From Pseudomonas sp. 14P_8.1_Bac3 (lineage in GTDB: Bacteria; Pseudomonadota; Gammaproteobacteria; Pseudomonadales; Pseudomonadaceae), in assembly GCF_025466085.1 (NCBI RefSeq), contig NZ_JANLOD010000049.1:248001-312000 (forward strand): a stretch of DNA of 64,000 nt, read 5' to 3'. Positions 51,915-61,085 of this stretch are shown in pieces. The first letter of the stretch is position 1. The number at the start of each line of letters is the position of its first letter. Position numbers and translations under genes: made by a program. The notes under the pieces are model-generated. The model searched no databases, was not told where the DNA came from, and saw nothing but the letters and a program-made list of their open reading frames with translations.

Positions 51915-53063
51915 TTAGTAGCTCATGACCTGGGTCGCGGTCTTCGCGACTTTCGGCATGCTGCCGGTGAGTGTGTTGGTCTTCAGGTCGAAAATCTGCA
52001 GTCCGCCTTCAACGTCGGCACCCAGCAGTAACGGCTTGTCGTCGCCGGTGGCCTGCATGCTCCACACCGGCACCGGTGCTTCCAGGGTCGCGACTTTCTT
52101 GTGGGTTTTCAGATCAAACGCCCAGATCAGCGGGCTTGGGTCTTCCCATTTCATGGGCTCGTGCGCGTCGTGCATCAGCACGTACAAACGATTCAGCTTT
52201 GGCGCCACCGCGATCAGCTGCCAGCCACCCGGTGCCCAGCCGGCTTTCTTTTCCTCTTCGCTGGTCAACGTCCAGGACGGCAGGATTTTCGGCGCGTCGG
52301 CGGAGAAATCCACCGGGCGCACGGTGCCCGTGGTCGTGGTGAAGTAGTAGGTGTCACCGACGTTTACCGCGCGCTCGACGAGTTTCTCGGCGTTCGGGTC
52401 GAAGAATGGGGTGCGGTTGCGCGCGACTTCCTGGCCCTGATCGTTCAGGGTTATGACCTGCAGGCTGCCGTCGCCACACAGCGAGGCGAAGCGGCGATTG
52501 CCGATCGGGTAGTTGAGCACGCAACCGGGGATCGCCAGTTCAGCGGTGACGGACTTGGCCTGGGTGTCGACCACGGTGACCGAGGTCGACGGGGTGAAGT
52601 TGTAGACGTAGACAAAGCGGTCATCGCCGCTGGTTTTCAGGCCATAGCGCTGGGTCAGCGACTCGGCGCGTTTGTTCGGGATCAGCACTTCCCAGGCCGG
52701 CGACAGGGTCGAGCTGTCCCACGCGGTCAACACGTCGGTGCGGGTGCCACGGGTGCCACGCGAGTACCAGATGTCGGCGCTGTACAGCGTTTTCTGGTCG
52801 TGGCTGAGCGTCGAAGGCGCTGCGAAACCGGTCGGCACCATGCCGAGCACGCGTTTTTTGTCGGGGTCGACCACGGTGACGCGGCCCGCCACGAAACTTT
52901 CGAATTCAACGTCGACGACAAAGGCCCGATGGGCTTCCGGCGGAAATGCCAGAACGGTCTGGCCGATCGTGTCAGCGGGCAGATCCGCGCTGGCATTGTT
53001 CAAACCCAGTACCAGCAGGCTGAGACTCAGCGCTGACTGTACGGTGATCCTGGTGGCTCGCAT
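51915..53063 (-). CDS. aauB: Aralkylamine/methylamine dehydrogenase heavy chain
   Basis: A 382-residue periplasmic protein with a signal peptide (about 1-26, ending NNASA) and a seven-bladed beta-propeller (repeats such as RVTVVDPDKKRVLGMVPTG and SVTVVDTQAKSVTAELAIPG). It forms the alpha2 part of the alpha2-beta2 quinoprotein and binds the light chain. Its length and the gene order heavy chain, mauE, mauD, light chain, cytochrome match the aau cluster. It is the first gene of the operon. Confidence 0.92.
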   Translation of the reverse strand: MRATRITVQSALSLSLLVLGLNNASADLPADTIGQTVLAFPPEAHRAFVVDVEFESFVAGRVTVVDPDKKRVLGMVPTGFAAPSTLSHDQKTLYSADIWYSRGTRGTRTDVLTAWDSSTLSPAWEVLIPNKRAESLTQRYGLKTSGDDRFVYVYNFTPSTSVTVVDTQAKSVTAELAIPGCVLNYPIGNRRFASLCGDGSLQVITLNDQGQEVARNRTPFFDPNAEKLVERAVNVGDTYYFTTTTGTVRPVDFSADAPKILPSWTLTSEEEKKAGWAPGGWQLIAVAPKLNRLYVLMHDAHEPMKWEDPSPLIWAFDLKTHKKVATLEAPVPVWSMQATGDDKPLLLGADVEGGLQIFDLKTNTLTGSMPKVAKTATQVMSY

Positions 53064-53364
53064 TAGGGGGAACTCCCTGAATTATTGTTCACGCAAATCG
53101 CGGGTGCATTGGCAGATTTTTGCAGTTCGATTCTGCCTCGCCGGCCGAGCGGGTGAATTGCTGTGGCTGCCAAGTGTTTGTGTGTCTGTGCCAGTCTTTG
53201 AAAACCGGTTCCACACCGCGCGATTACGGCGATTTTCGCCCGTTAAATGACGGACCTGTGGGAGCGGGCTTGCTCGCGAAAGGGGCGTGTCAGGCGACAA
53301 TGAGGCCACTGATACATCGCTTTCGCGAGCAAGCCCGCTCCCACAGGTGTCACAAGGTCAGGCT
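53064..53364. other. Upstream region of the amine dehydrogenase operon
   Basis: A 301-base gap between the heavy chain and the kinase gene. It contains the large REP pair at 53255-53347. The remaining 190 bases presumably hold the operon promoter, but I found no convincing -10/-35 or sigma-54 site. Confidence 0.5.
53255..53347. repeat. REP pair with perfect 28-base arms (BIME)
   Basis: The left arm (53255-53282, starting CCTGTGGGAGCGGGCTTGCT) is exactly reverse-complementary to the right arm (53320-53347), with a 37-base spacer. It lies between two genes on the same strand, just after the kinase stop. Confidence 0.8.
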
Positions 53365-54846
53365 TCAGGCGGGACTGGCGAGGGGAAGGGAAAAGGTGAA
53401 GACGGCGCCGCAGGGCTCCAGGTTTTGCGCCCAGATGTCGCCGCGATGGCGGCCGATGATGTTTTTGCACAGCGCCAGGCCGATTCCGTTGCCGCTGACC
53501 TTGGAGGAGAAGAAGCCGTCGAACAGCTTCTCCTGCGCTTCGGCCTGAATGCCGCGACCCCGGTCTTCAATGCGCACCAGTGCCTCGTCGCCGTCGGTGC
53601 TGGCCTGAATGCGCAACACGCGCCGTTCGAACGGCAAATCACTCATCTCTTCAATCGCGTTGAACGCCAGATTAAGGATGACCTGGCCGATCAGCACCTT
53701 CTCGCAACTCACCCACAACGGCGCGGGCAGGGTGACGATCTCGACGCGGACCACACTCGGGTCGGCGCGCAGGCTGATGAAATAGCGGGTTTCGCGCAGC
53801 AATTCATTGAGGTCGATCCGCTCTTCGCTCTGCTCCAGCTTGACCACGTAATCGCGCACACTCTTGATGATCAGTGATGCGTGCTCGATCTGCCGCACGG
53901 CGTTTTGCAAACCCCAGGCAACGCCCTGATCGGCGGTGGGCTCCTTGCCCAGGCGAATCACCGCGCCTTCGATGAAATTGCGCGTGGCCGCCAGCGGTTG
54001 ACTCAGTTCATGGGCAATCGCCACGGCCATTTCGCCCATGGCGTTGTAGCGGGCCAGGTATTCGAGTTTCTGCTCGCTGACCCGCCGGGCTTCTTCGGCG
54101 CGCACCTGTTCGGTGACGTCGCGGAACAGCAGCAGATGGCCGACCAGATCGTCCTCGATTTCAATGAAGCGACACGTCGCCTCATGCCAGCGCCACTCCC
54201 CATCGCGACGTTGCACGTGGTAGTGCACGCTGAACGGTGCATGTTCCGGCGTCTCGCGGGCCAGCTGTTGCAGCAGACGCTGACGCGAATCGTCGTCGCA
54301 CCAGGCCAGGAAGTTTTTGCCGATCAGCACGTGCTCTTCGCTGTGAAGCAGGTGCGCGCCAGAGTCGCTGATAAAGCGGATGTCACCGTCGGGACCCAGC
54401 ACCGCCACACCCTCGGCCAAATCCTGCATGAACGCCTTGAGCCGACTTTCGAAGCGCTTGAGGTCGCGCTTGACCTTGTCCTCCCGGGAGATGTCGCGGA
54501 ACTGCACCATCAGCACATCGCGGCCCTCCAGGTGCACCAGGGTAGCGACCGCCTCGGAGAGAATTTCCACCCCCTGCTTGGAGCGATAGCACCATTCGAT
54601 GGCGCGCTGGCCCGTGCGCGCCGCGCCTTCCAGCCAGCGCAGGCCAACCGAACGGCGGTACTTCGGCGCGTCACGGGTCATGTCCGTAGCCTTCAGCGGC
54701 GTCAGTTCCTCCAGAGTAAAACCGAGCGCGTTCAGAGCGGCGGTGTTGGCCCAGAGAATTTCCTTGCTGTGGGCATCGTGAAGAATGATGCACAGCGGCA
54801 TGGCTTCGATCAGTGCAAAAAAGTCGTTCGGTTTTGGCAAGTACAT
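53365..54846 (-). CDS. PAS-domain sensor histidine kinase (FixL-like)
   Basis: A 493-residue soluble kinase with two or three PAS domains (about 5-120, 130-245) and a C-terminal transmitter. The H box is AVAIAHELSQPLAATRN with His279; the N box is LNLAFNAIEEM and the G boxes are IEDRGRGI and GNGIGLAL. No membrane span is seen, so the signal is cytoplasmic. It is divergent from iacA and most likely partners the FixJ-type regulator at 63205, since each lacks a partner next to it. An indole-acetate or amine signal is inferred. Confidence 0.88.
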   Translation of the reverse strand: MYLPKPNDFFALIEAMPLCIILHDAHSKEILWANTAALNALGFTLEELTPLKATDMTRDAPKYRRSVGLRWLEGAARTGQRAIEWCYRSKQGVEILSEAVATLVHLEGRDVLMVQFRDISREDKVKRDLKRFESRLKAFMQDLAEGVAVLGPDGDIRFISDSGAHLLHSEEHVLIGKNFLAWCDDDSRQRLLQQLARETPEHAPFSVHYHVQRRDGEWRWHEATCRFIEIEDDLVGHLLLFRDVTEQVRAEEARRVSEQKLEYLARYNAMGEMAVAIAHELSQPLAATRNFIEGAVIRLGKEPTADQGVAWGLQNAVRQIEHASLIIKSVRDYVVKLEQSEERIDLNELLRETRYFISLRADPSVVRVEIVTLPAPLWVSCEKVLIGQVILNLAFNAIEEMSDLPFERRVLRIQASTDGDEALVRIEDRGRGIQAEAQEKLFDGFFSSKVSGNGIGLALCKNIIGRHRGDIWAQNLEPCGAVFTFSLPLASPA

Positions 54847-55177
54847 CGCACGGCCCTTGGCGGCAGAGGGTTGCAGTATGGCGCTTTATACCTGCTCGCA
54901 CAGGTGGATGCGCTCAGAGGTAACCGGTGGGGTACTAGGGGTTTTCTTTAGCCGGGGGGCGGCACGCACCAATAGTTGCCGCTGATTGCCGTTTCTACAC
55001 TGGCCTCCAATGCAAGGGGCACGCATCTCCCCTGTAGGAGCGAGCCTGCTCGCGATGAACCCGAGAGCGTTACGGGGTGCCAGGTTCCCCGCGTCATCGT
55101 TGACGACCATCGCGAGCATGCTCGCTCCTACAGGTCATGGTGCAGCCCACTAACAATAAGCAAAACGGAGAAAGCCC
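54847..55177. other. Divergent region between the kinase and iacA
   Basis: About 330 bases holding a REP pair (55031-55134) and presumably the promoters of both genes. I do not see a clear promoter; the iacA ribosome site CGGAGAAAG is at about 55164-55172. Confidence 0.5.
55031..55134. repeat. REP pair (BIME) in the iacA upstream region
   Basis: Left arm 55031-55057 (starting CCTGTAGGAGCGAGC) and right arm 55108-55134 (ending GCTCGCTCCTACAGG) are inverted copies with a single mismatch, 50 bases apart. Confidence 0.78.
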
Positions 55178-56341
55178 ATGCTGCGCTCAGCTGTCGCGGA
55201 GAAAGACCCTCTGCCAGGCGTCGACGAGAAGGTTGTCGACAGCCCGCTATTTCAGCAGGTGCTGGATGAAGTGCGCGCACGTCGCGATGAATTCGACGCC
55301 GGCTCCCATGTGCCACGGGACATGATCGAGCGCTTCAAACAGGTGGGCATCTACCGCGCCGCCACGCCGAAACGCTTCGGTGGAGACGCCCTGGCACCGG
55401 CGCTGTTTCTGCACATGATCGAACGCATCTCCGAGGCCGACGGCTCCGCAGGCTGGGTCGCCAGCTTCGGCAGCGCTGGCGTCTACCTCGCCGCATTGCC
55501 ACCGGAAACCCTCGCCGAAATCTACGCCAAAAGTCCCGATCTCGTGTTCGCCGGCGGCCTGTTTCCGTTGCAACCCGCCGAAGCCGTCGAGGGTGGCTGG
55601 CAGGTCAACGGCACCTGGAAATTCGCCAGTGGCTGCAAAGGCGCCGACCTGCTCGGCGTTGGCATCGGCGCTGCCGGCGGCAAGCCGCGCACCGCGGTGT
55701 TCCGGGCCGATCAGGTCGACATCGTGGAAAACTGGGACGTGGTCGGCCTCAAAGGCACCGGCAGCCACGACCTGCGTGTGACCGATAAAAAAGTCGACGA
55801 GCGCTGGACCTTCATCCGTGGCGGCGCTTCGACCATCGACGAACCGCTGTTCCGCTACCCGTCGATCGCTTACGCCGCGCAGGTGCTGGCCGTGGTCAAC
55901 CTCGGCCTGGCCCGCGCGGCGCTCGATGAAGTCAGCCGCATGGCCGCGGGCAGCGGCATCACCGGCGCGCCGAAAATGGCCGACCGCGCTTATGTGCGCA
56001 TCGAGATCGCCAAGGCCGAAGCCCGACTCGCCGCCGCCCGTAGCTTTTTCTACGGCTCGACCGAACAGGTGTGGCATTCGATTCTGGCCGGCAACCCGGT
56101 CACGGCCGAACAGACCAGCCTGTTGCGCCTGTCCGCGATCCATGTGTCCCAGGCCGGCGCAGCCGTGGTGCAGAGCGCCTACAGCCTCGCCGGAACCACC
56201 GCGATCTATCTGCGCCATCCGTTGCAGCGTTACCTGCGCGACTCGATGGTGGTGACCCAACACGCCTTCCTCAGCGAAGGCCTGTACGACGGCGCCGGCT
56301 CGGTGTTCCTCGGCGTGCCGCCATTCCCTGGCTACATCTGA
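55178..56341 (+). CDS. iacA: Indole-3-acetate monooxygenase component IacA
   Basis: A 387-residue flavin-dependent monooxygenase with the acyl-CoA dehydrogenase/HpaB-like fold: IYRAATPKRFGGDALAP, ADGSAGWVASFGSAGVYLAALP, NGTWKFASGCKGADL and a C-terminal ATTAIYLRHPLQRYLRD block. IacA carries out the first attack on indole-3-acetate, hydroxylating the indole ring with reduced flavin. Its usual flavin reductase partner IacG is not present in the window. It is the first gene of a compact operon whose order iacABIHCDEF matches known auxin-degradation clusters. GGAG precedes the ATG. Confidence 0.88.
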   Translation: MLRSAVAEKDPLPGVDEKVVDSPLFQQVLDEVRARRDEFDAGSHVPRDMIERFKQVGIYRAATPKRFGGDALAPALFLHMIERISEADGSAGWVASFGSAGVYLAALPPETLAEIYAKSPDLVFAGGLFPLQPAEAVEGGWQVNGTWKFASGCKGADLLGVGIGAAGGKPRTAVFRADQVDIVENWDVVGLKGTGSHDLRVTDKKVDERWTFIRGGASTIDEPLFRYPSIAYAAQVLAVVNLGLARAALDEVSRMAAGSGITGAPKMADRAYVRIEIAKAEARLAAARSFFYGSTEQVWHSILAGNPVTAEQTSLLRLSAIHVSQAGAAVVQSAYSLAGTTAIYLRHPLQRYLRDSMVVTQHAFLSEGLYDGAGSVFLGVPPFPGYI

Positions 56342-56366
56342 ACCCTCTCTTCAAGGATCGACACCC

Positions 56367-56738
56367 ATGTCCCAAACCACTCAAGAACCGTTGCGCGTCG
56401 TCTTCTGCATCGGCATCACCCAGAATTTTTTCGACCTGCCGACCGGCGAAGGCCTGAGCGTGTGGAAGGGCTTCAGCCAGATGATGGGCTCGCTCGGCGC
56501 CATGCCCGGCATCACCGTGCTCGGCGCGATGGACGATGACCGGCTGATGGTCGGCCCCTCGACCACCTCGCCGTGGACCGTCTACATCATGGCCGACGTC
56601 GATTGCCACCAGTCGGTGATCGACGCCTGCAACCTGTTCCGTACCACGCCGGTGAACGAATACAGCCTGTGGCGCTACGCCAAGGTCGAAGCGCGCATCG
56701 GTCGCCCGCTGACCATCCCCGATGCGGCCAAGGTGTAA
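56367..56738 (+). CDS. iacB: IacB, small protein of indole-acetate catabolism
   Basis: A 123-residue cytoplasmic protein of unknown fold, with VVFCIGITQNFFDLPTGEG at the start and WTVYIMADVDCHQSVIDACN in the middle. Its place directly after iacA and before the SnoaL-like gene identifies it as IacB, whose exact reaction is not settled. AAGGA precedes the ATG. Confidence 0.8.
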   Translation: MSQTTQEPLRVVFCIGITQNFFDLPTGEGLSVWKGFSQMMGSLGAMPGITVLGAMDDDRLMVGPSTTSPWTVYIMADVDCHQSVIDACNLFRTTPVNEYSLWRYAKVEARIGRPLTIPDAAKV

Positions 56739-56741
56739 ACC

Positions 56742-57212
56742 ATGAACGAGGCCTTGTTGCAGCGTCTTGCGACGCTCGAAGGGGAGAGCCAGGTGCGCCG
56801 CCTGATGGCGCGCTACATGGACCTGTGCGACGTACCGCGGGCAGTCACCCACGTCAGCGAACTGGCCGAATTGTTCTGCAGCGATGCGATCTGGGAAGGC
56901 ATCGGCAGCCAGACCGCGCAGACCTTCGGCCAGCACCGCGGACGTGACGCGGTGGCGGCGTTCGTCGGCAGCTACTTGCCGCCGTCGGAACACTTTCGCC
57001 TGAACCTGCATTACCTCACCAGCGAGTCGATCGTGGTCGACGGCAGCACGGCCCGGGGCCAATGGATCATGCAGCAGATCTCCACCTACGCCGATGGGCG
57101 CAGCGAGTTGTTCGGCACGCGCCTGAACATCGATTTTCGCTGTGTCGACGGTGCCTGGCTGATCGCGCATTTCCGTACGCAACGCTTGTTCAATACGGAG
57201 CTGGTCGCATGA
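56742..57212 (+). CDS. iacI: IacI, SnoaL-like (NTF2-fold) protein
   Basis: A 156-residue NTF2-fold protein (LMARYMDLCDVPRAV...LFCSDAIWEG...HYLTSESIVVDGSTARGQW). The fold is used by small hydrolases, isomerases and hydroxylase partners; IacI is thought to act on early indole-acetate intermediates. It starts three bases after iacB and overlaps iacH by four bases. Confidence 0.82.
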   Translation: MNEALLQRLATLEGESQVRRLMARYMDLCDVPRAVTHVSELAELFCSDAIWEGIGSQTAQTFGQHRGRDAVAAFVGSYLPPSEHFRLNLHYLTSESIVVDGSTARGQWIMQQISTYADGRSELFGTRLNIDFRCVDGAWLIAHFRTQRLFNTELVA

Positions 57213-58357
57213 GTACGTTTATCAGCGAATTTTTGCTCGGTGGCAGCGGCAAGCGCGTGGCGATCAAGGATTCGATCGACATCGCCGGGCACCCGACACG
57301 CTCGGGCAGCCGCGCTTTTGCCGAAGCCGAGCCAGCGGCGCGCAATGCCGACGTAGTGGATGCCATCCTCAAGGCCGGCTGGCAAATCGTCGGCAAGACC
57401 AACATGCACGAGCTGGCCTTCGGCGTCACCGGGATCAACGACTGGACCGGCACGCCGATCAACCCGCAGGCGCCTAACCGGGTTCCGGGCGGCTCTTCCA
57501 GCGGTTCGGCCGCGGCGGTCGCTGCCGGTCTGGCCGACATCGCCATCGGCACTGACACCGGCGGTTCGGTTCGCGTACCGGCGGCGTGCTGCGGGATCGC
57601 CGGGCTGAAACCGACGTACGGGCGAGTCAGCCGGGTCGGCGCGCATCCGGCCGAATCCAGTCTCGATTGCGTCGGCCCGTTTGCCGCCGACATGGCCGAC
57701 CTGATCGCCGCGATGCAGGTGATCTGCCCCGGCTTTCAAGCGCAAGGTTTGCCGTCGAGCAACGCATTGGTGGGCTTCCTTGACGTCGATTGCGACGCGC
57801 ATTTGCACGCCAGCCTCGGCGCCGCTGCCGACCGCGCAGGCTGGCGTCGCAGCAACCTGCGCCTGAGCGAATTCGAAGCTGCATTCGCCGCCGGCCTGAC
57901 CGTGATCAACTTTGAAAACTGGGCCGCCTTCGGCCACCTCACCGGCAAAGGCCTGATCGGCGCGGATGTCGAGCAACGCCTGCTGGCCGCCAGCCGCACC
58001 AGCGCCGCTGACCTGGCGCAAGCCGAGAAAATTCGCACGCGCTTCAGCCAACAGGTGGATGCCGCGCTGGAAGACTTCGCGGTGCTGCTGTTGCCGACGA
58101 TGCCCAGCCTGCCACCGACACTGATCGAGGCCCGCAGCGCGAGCAAAGCCGTGGCCGGCATGACCCCGCTGGTGCGGCCGTTCAACCTCAGCGGCCATCC
58201 GGCGCTGACGGTGCCGGTGGAACTGGATTGCGGCGGGCTGAAAGTCGGCCTGCAGATTGTCGGCCGCAAAGGTCAGGACGAACAGGTCTGCGCTTTCGGT
58301 GCACAACTGCAACAGAGCATGGCCGGTGAACCGTCCGGCTCTAAAAAGAAATCATAA
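57209..58357 (+). CDS. iacH: IacH, amidase-signature hydrolase
   Basis: A 382-residue amidase-signature enzyme with the Ser-cisSer-Lys triad region: Lys20 (VAIKDSID), the GGSSSGS cluster (Ser96-98) and nucleophile Ser120 (GTDTGGSVR). It probably opens or hydrolyses an amide in the oxidised indole intermediate. The start at 57209 overlaps the iacI stop (ATGA); the longer upstream frame lies inside iacI. The protein is shorter than many amidases of the family. Confidence 0.86.
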   Translation: MSTFISEFLLGGSGKRVAIKDSIDIAGHPTRSGSRAFAEAEPAARNADVVDAILKAGWQIVGKTNMHELAFGVTGINDWTGTPINPQAPNRVPGGSSSGSAAAVAAGLADIAIGTDTGGSVRVPAACCGIAGLKPTYGRVSRVGAHPAESSLDCVGPFAADMADLIAAMQVICPGFQAQGLPSSNALVGFLDVDCDAHLHASLGAAADRAGWRRSNLRLSEFEAAFAAGLTVINFENWAAFGHLTGKGLIGADVEQRLLAASRTSAADLAQAEKIRTRFSQQVDAALEDFAVLLLPTMPSLPPTLIEARSASKAVAGMTPLVRPFNLSGHPALTVPVELDCGGLKVGLQIVGRKGQDEQVCAFGAQLQQSMAGEPSGSKKKS

Positions 58358-58380
58358 AAAGAAGCCATGAGGAGAACCGC

Positions 58381-59664
58381 ATGAGCACTCATGAATACCG
58401 GCTGATCGCATCGTCGAAAAGCCCGGAAGAACTGGTCAGTCACGACCGCGTCGACGTGTCGCTGTACAACGATCCGGCGCTGTTCGAAGCCGAGCTGGAA
58501 AAGATTTTCTACCGCACCTGGGTCTGGGTTGCGCACGAAAGCGAAGTGCGCAACAGCGGCGACTTCAAGACCGCGACCATCGGCCGTCGTCCGGTGATTG
58601 TGGTGCGCGACAAGAAGAACACCATCAACGTCCTGGAAAACCGCTGCCGCCACCGTGGCGCCACCGTGTGCGAGAAGCACAAGGGCAACGCCACCGGTTT
58701 CACCTGCCCGTACCACAGCTGGTCGTATGGCCTGGACGGCAAACTGCGTGCGCTGCCGTACCCGGATGGCTACGAAGGCATTCTCGAAAAGTCCGAACTG
58801 CCGCTCACCAGCCTGCGCGTCGAAAGCTACGCCGGCATGGTGTTCGCCAGCTACAACGACGAGATCGAGCCGTTGGAGGACTTCCTCGGCGGTGCGAAAC
58901 ACTGGATGGACCTGTTCATGAAGCAGGGCGCCGGTTACCCGATCAAGACCCAGGGCGAACACAAGTTCAGCTTCAAGGGCAACTGGAAGATCCAGCTGGA
59001 AAACACCACCGACGGTTATCACTTTCCGATCGTGCACAAGTCGTTCATGTCGTCGGTGGATGAAGAAACCTCGGAAATGCTTTCGTTCATGACCGACGAA
59101 CAAGCGGTCACCCATTCATTGGGCAACGGCCACAGCGTGATGGTGATGGTGCCGGAACACGTCGATCTGGATCACGACGACGGCACCGAACAGTTGCAGG
59201 AGCGCTTCGCTCACGTGACGCAAGAGCTGTCGAAAACCATGCCGCCGGAACAGGTTCGCCGCATCGTGCGTTCGCTGCACGGCGCCGGTTTCAACCTGAA
59301 CCTGTTCCCCAACGTCGCAATGTCGATGTCGTTTTTCCGCGTGCTGCGGCCAGTCTCGGTGACGGAAACCGAGATCCGCCATGTCGCCCTCGGCATGGAC
59401 GGCGGCCCGGAAATCGCCAACCGCGAGCGGATGCGCATTCACGAGCACTTCCAGGGGCCATTCGGTTTCGGCAGCCCGGACGATGCCGAGGCCTGGGACC
59501 GTGTGCAGCGCGGCTCCTACGCCGGCGTCGATGCGCCGATCCTGGTCAACCGCGGCCTCAATCGCGAAATCATTGCCGAAAACGGCGACAAGGTGTCCCA
59601 CGCCACCGACGAAGGCGGCATGCGCGGTGCCTATGACATGTGGAAAAGGATGATGAGCCAATGA
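58381..59664 (+). CDS. iacC: IacC, Rieske ring-hydroxylating oxygenase large subunit
   Basis: A 427-residue alpha subunit. The Rieske 2Fe-2S ligands are Cys89, His91, Cys109 and His112 (CRHRGA and CPYHSW). The mononuclear iron site is Asp211, His214 and His219 region (NTTDGYHFPIVH). With IacD and the reductase IacF it dioxygenates the aromatic intermediate on the way to catechol. GAGGAG precedes the ATG. It overlaps iacD by four bases. Confidence 0.93.
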   Translation: MSTHEYRLIASSKSPEELVSHDRVDVSLYNDPALFEAELEKIFYRTWVWVAHESEVRNSGDFKTATIGRRPVIVVRDKKNTINVLENRCRHRGATVCEKHKGNATGFTCPYHSWSYGLDGKLRALPYPDGYEGILEKSELPLTSLRVESYAGMVFASYNDEIEPLEDFLGGAKHWMDLFMKQGAGYPIKTQGEHKFSFKGNWKIQLENTTDGYHFPIVHKSFMSSVDEETSEMLSFMTDEQAVTHSLGNGHSVMVMVPEHVDLDHDDGTEQLQERFAHVTQELSKTMPPEQVRRIVRSLHGAGFNLNLFPNVAMSMSFFRVLRPVSVTETEIRHVALGMDGGPEIANRERMRIHEHFQGPFGFGSPDDAEAWDRVQRGSYAGVDAPILVNRGLNREIIAENGDKVSHATDEGGMRGAYDMWKRMMSQ

Positions 59665-60161
59665 GCAATCACGACTCCCTGAACGGTTTTTCCGGTCCGC
59701 TGGCCCAGGCCATCGAATTCATCTGGCGCGAAGCCGAACTGCTCGATCACAAGCAATACGCGGAATGGGCGACGTTGTGGAGCGACAACGGCAAGTACAT
59801 CGTGCCGATCGACCCGGACACCGAAGACTTCGAAGCCACGCTCAACTACGCCTACGACGATGCACGCATGCGTGACTTGCGCATCGAACGCCTGACCGCC
59901 GGCTACTCGCCGTCGGCAGTGGACGCGGCGAAAACCATCCGCACCGTCTCGCGGTTCCGTTTGGTGGAAGCGGCCGGCGACATCGTCGAAGTCAATTCCG
60001 CGCAGTTGCTGTACGCCTATAAGCGCGGCGTGCACACGCCATTCGTGGCCGACTTGAACCACCGCATTCGCTTCACCGACGGCGTGCCGACGCTGGAGCG
60101 CAAGGTCGTGCGCCTGATCAACTCTACCGACAGCCTGAGCGCGCTCGGCTTCCTGCTGTGA
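59661..60161 (+). CDS. iacD: IacD, ring-hydroxylating oxygenase small subunit
   Basis: A 166-residue beta subunit with the NTF2-like fold typical of the family (AIEFIWREAELLDHKQYAEWATLW, YDDARMRDLRIERLTAG). It has a structural role in the alpha3-beta3 oxygenase. The start at 59661 overlaps the iacC stop. Confidence 0.92.
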   Translation: MSNHDSLNGFSGPLAQAIEFIWREAELLDHKQYAEWATLWSDNGKYIVPIDPDTEDFEATLNYAYDDARMRDLRIERLTAGYSPSAVDAAKTIRTVSRFRLVEAAGDIVEVNSAQLLYAYKRGVHTPFVADLNHRIRFTDGVPTLERKVVRLINSTDSLSALGFLL

Positions 60162-60172
60162 GGGCCTTGACC

Positions 60173-60913
60173 ATGAACCGAGTAGCCTTGGTGACCGGCG
60201 CTTCGCGCGGTCTTGGCGAATGCATCGCCCGTCGCTTGCATGCGGCGGGGTATCGCGTGGCGCTGGCGGATGTGCACCTCGATGGCGTGCAGCGTCTGGC
60301 GCAAGAACTGGATGGCAGCGGCGTGAGTGCCGTCGCCATCGAACTGGATGTGCGCAACAAAACCGACTTTGTCCGCGCCCGTGATCTGCTCGCCGAGCGT
60401 TGGGGCGGGACTGACATTCTGGTGAACAACGCCGGCGTGTCGAAAGTCGCGGCGCTGATGGACATCACCCCGGAGGAGTTCGACGAATCGATGGCGATCA
60501 ACCTGCGTGGCACATTTGTCGCGTGCCAGGTGTTCGGCGCGCACTTTGCCGAGCGCGGGTTTGGTCGCATCGTCAACATCGCTTCGCTGGCCGGGCAGAA
60601 CGGCGGTACGGCCACGGGGGCGCATTACGCGGCAGCCAAGGGCGGTGTGGCGACGCTGACCAAGGTCTTCGCCCGTGAACTGACGCCGAAGGGCGTGACG
60701 GTCAATAGCGTCTCGCCGGGGCCGCTGGATTTGCCGGTGGTGCGCGAGAGCGTGGCGCCGGAGCGTCTGGAGCAGATTCTGCAGATGATCCCGGCGGGCA
60801 CGCTGGGTGATCCCGCGTTCATCGCTGACAGCGTCTTGCTGTTGATCGCCGATAACGCCACGTCGGTCACCGGCGCGTGCCTGGACATCAACGGCGGCCT
60901 GTTCATGCGCTAA
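60173..60913 (+). CDS. iacE: IacE, short-chain dehydrogenase
   Basis: A 246-residue classical SDR: cofactor motif TGASRGLGE (about 8-16), NNAGVSK, catalytic Ser in NIASLAGQNG and Tyr-x3-Lys in HYAAAKGG. It oxidises a hydroxyl in an intermediate of the pathway. The ATG at 60173 has GAGGG upstream; a GTG at 60158 overlapping the iacD stop is the alternative. Confidence 0.88.
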   Translation: MNRVALVTGASRGLGECIARRLHAAGYRVALADVHLDGVQRLAQELDGSGVSAVAIELDVRNKTDFVRARDLLAERWGGTDILVNNAGVSKVAALMDITPEEFDESMAINLRGTFVACQVFGAHFAERGFGRIVNIASLAGQNGGTATGAHYAAAKGGVATLTKVFARELTPKGVTVNSVSPGPLDLPVVRESVAPERLEQILQMIPAGTLGDPAFIADSVLLLIADNATSVTGACLDINGGLFMR

Positions 60914-60926
60914 ATGCCGAACAACC

Positions 60927-61013
60927 CCTGTAGGAGCGGGCTTGCTGGCGATGTCACGCTCATCGGCGATGCAAGGCTCAAGGCCGCTATCGCCAGCAAG
61001 CTGGCTCCTACAG
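60927..61013. repeat. REP pair (BIME) between iacE and iacF
   Basis: CCTGTAGGAGCGGGCTTGCT (from 60927) faces ATCGCCAGCAAGCTGGCTCC (about 60989-61009). It separates iacF from the tightly packed upstream genes and could reduce read-through. Confidence 0.72.
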
Positions 61014-61085
61014 AGATCTGTCGCATAAACACAGGGCACCCACGGGTGTCGTGACAACAAAAACAACCGTATTTCGGGTGATGCA

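Noticed and set aside
53100..53200. Sigma-54-like sites upstream of the amine dehydrogenase operon
   Set aside because: TGGCAG is followed by a GC at the wrong spacing on one strand and the other candidate points away from the operon.
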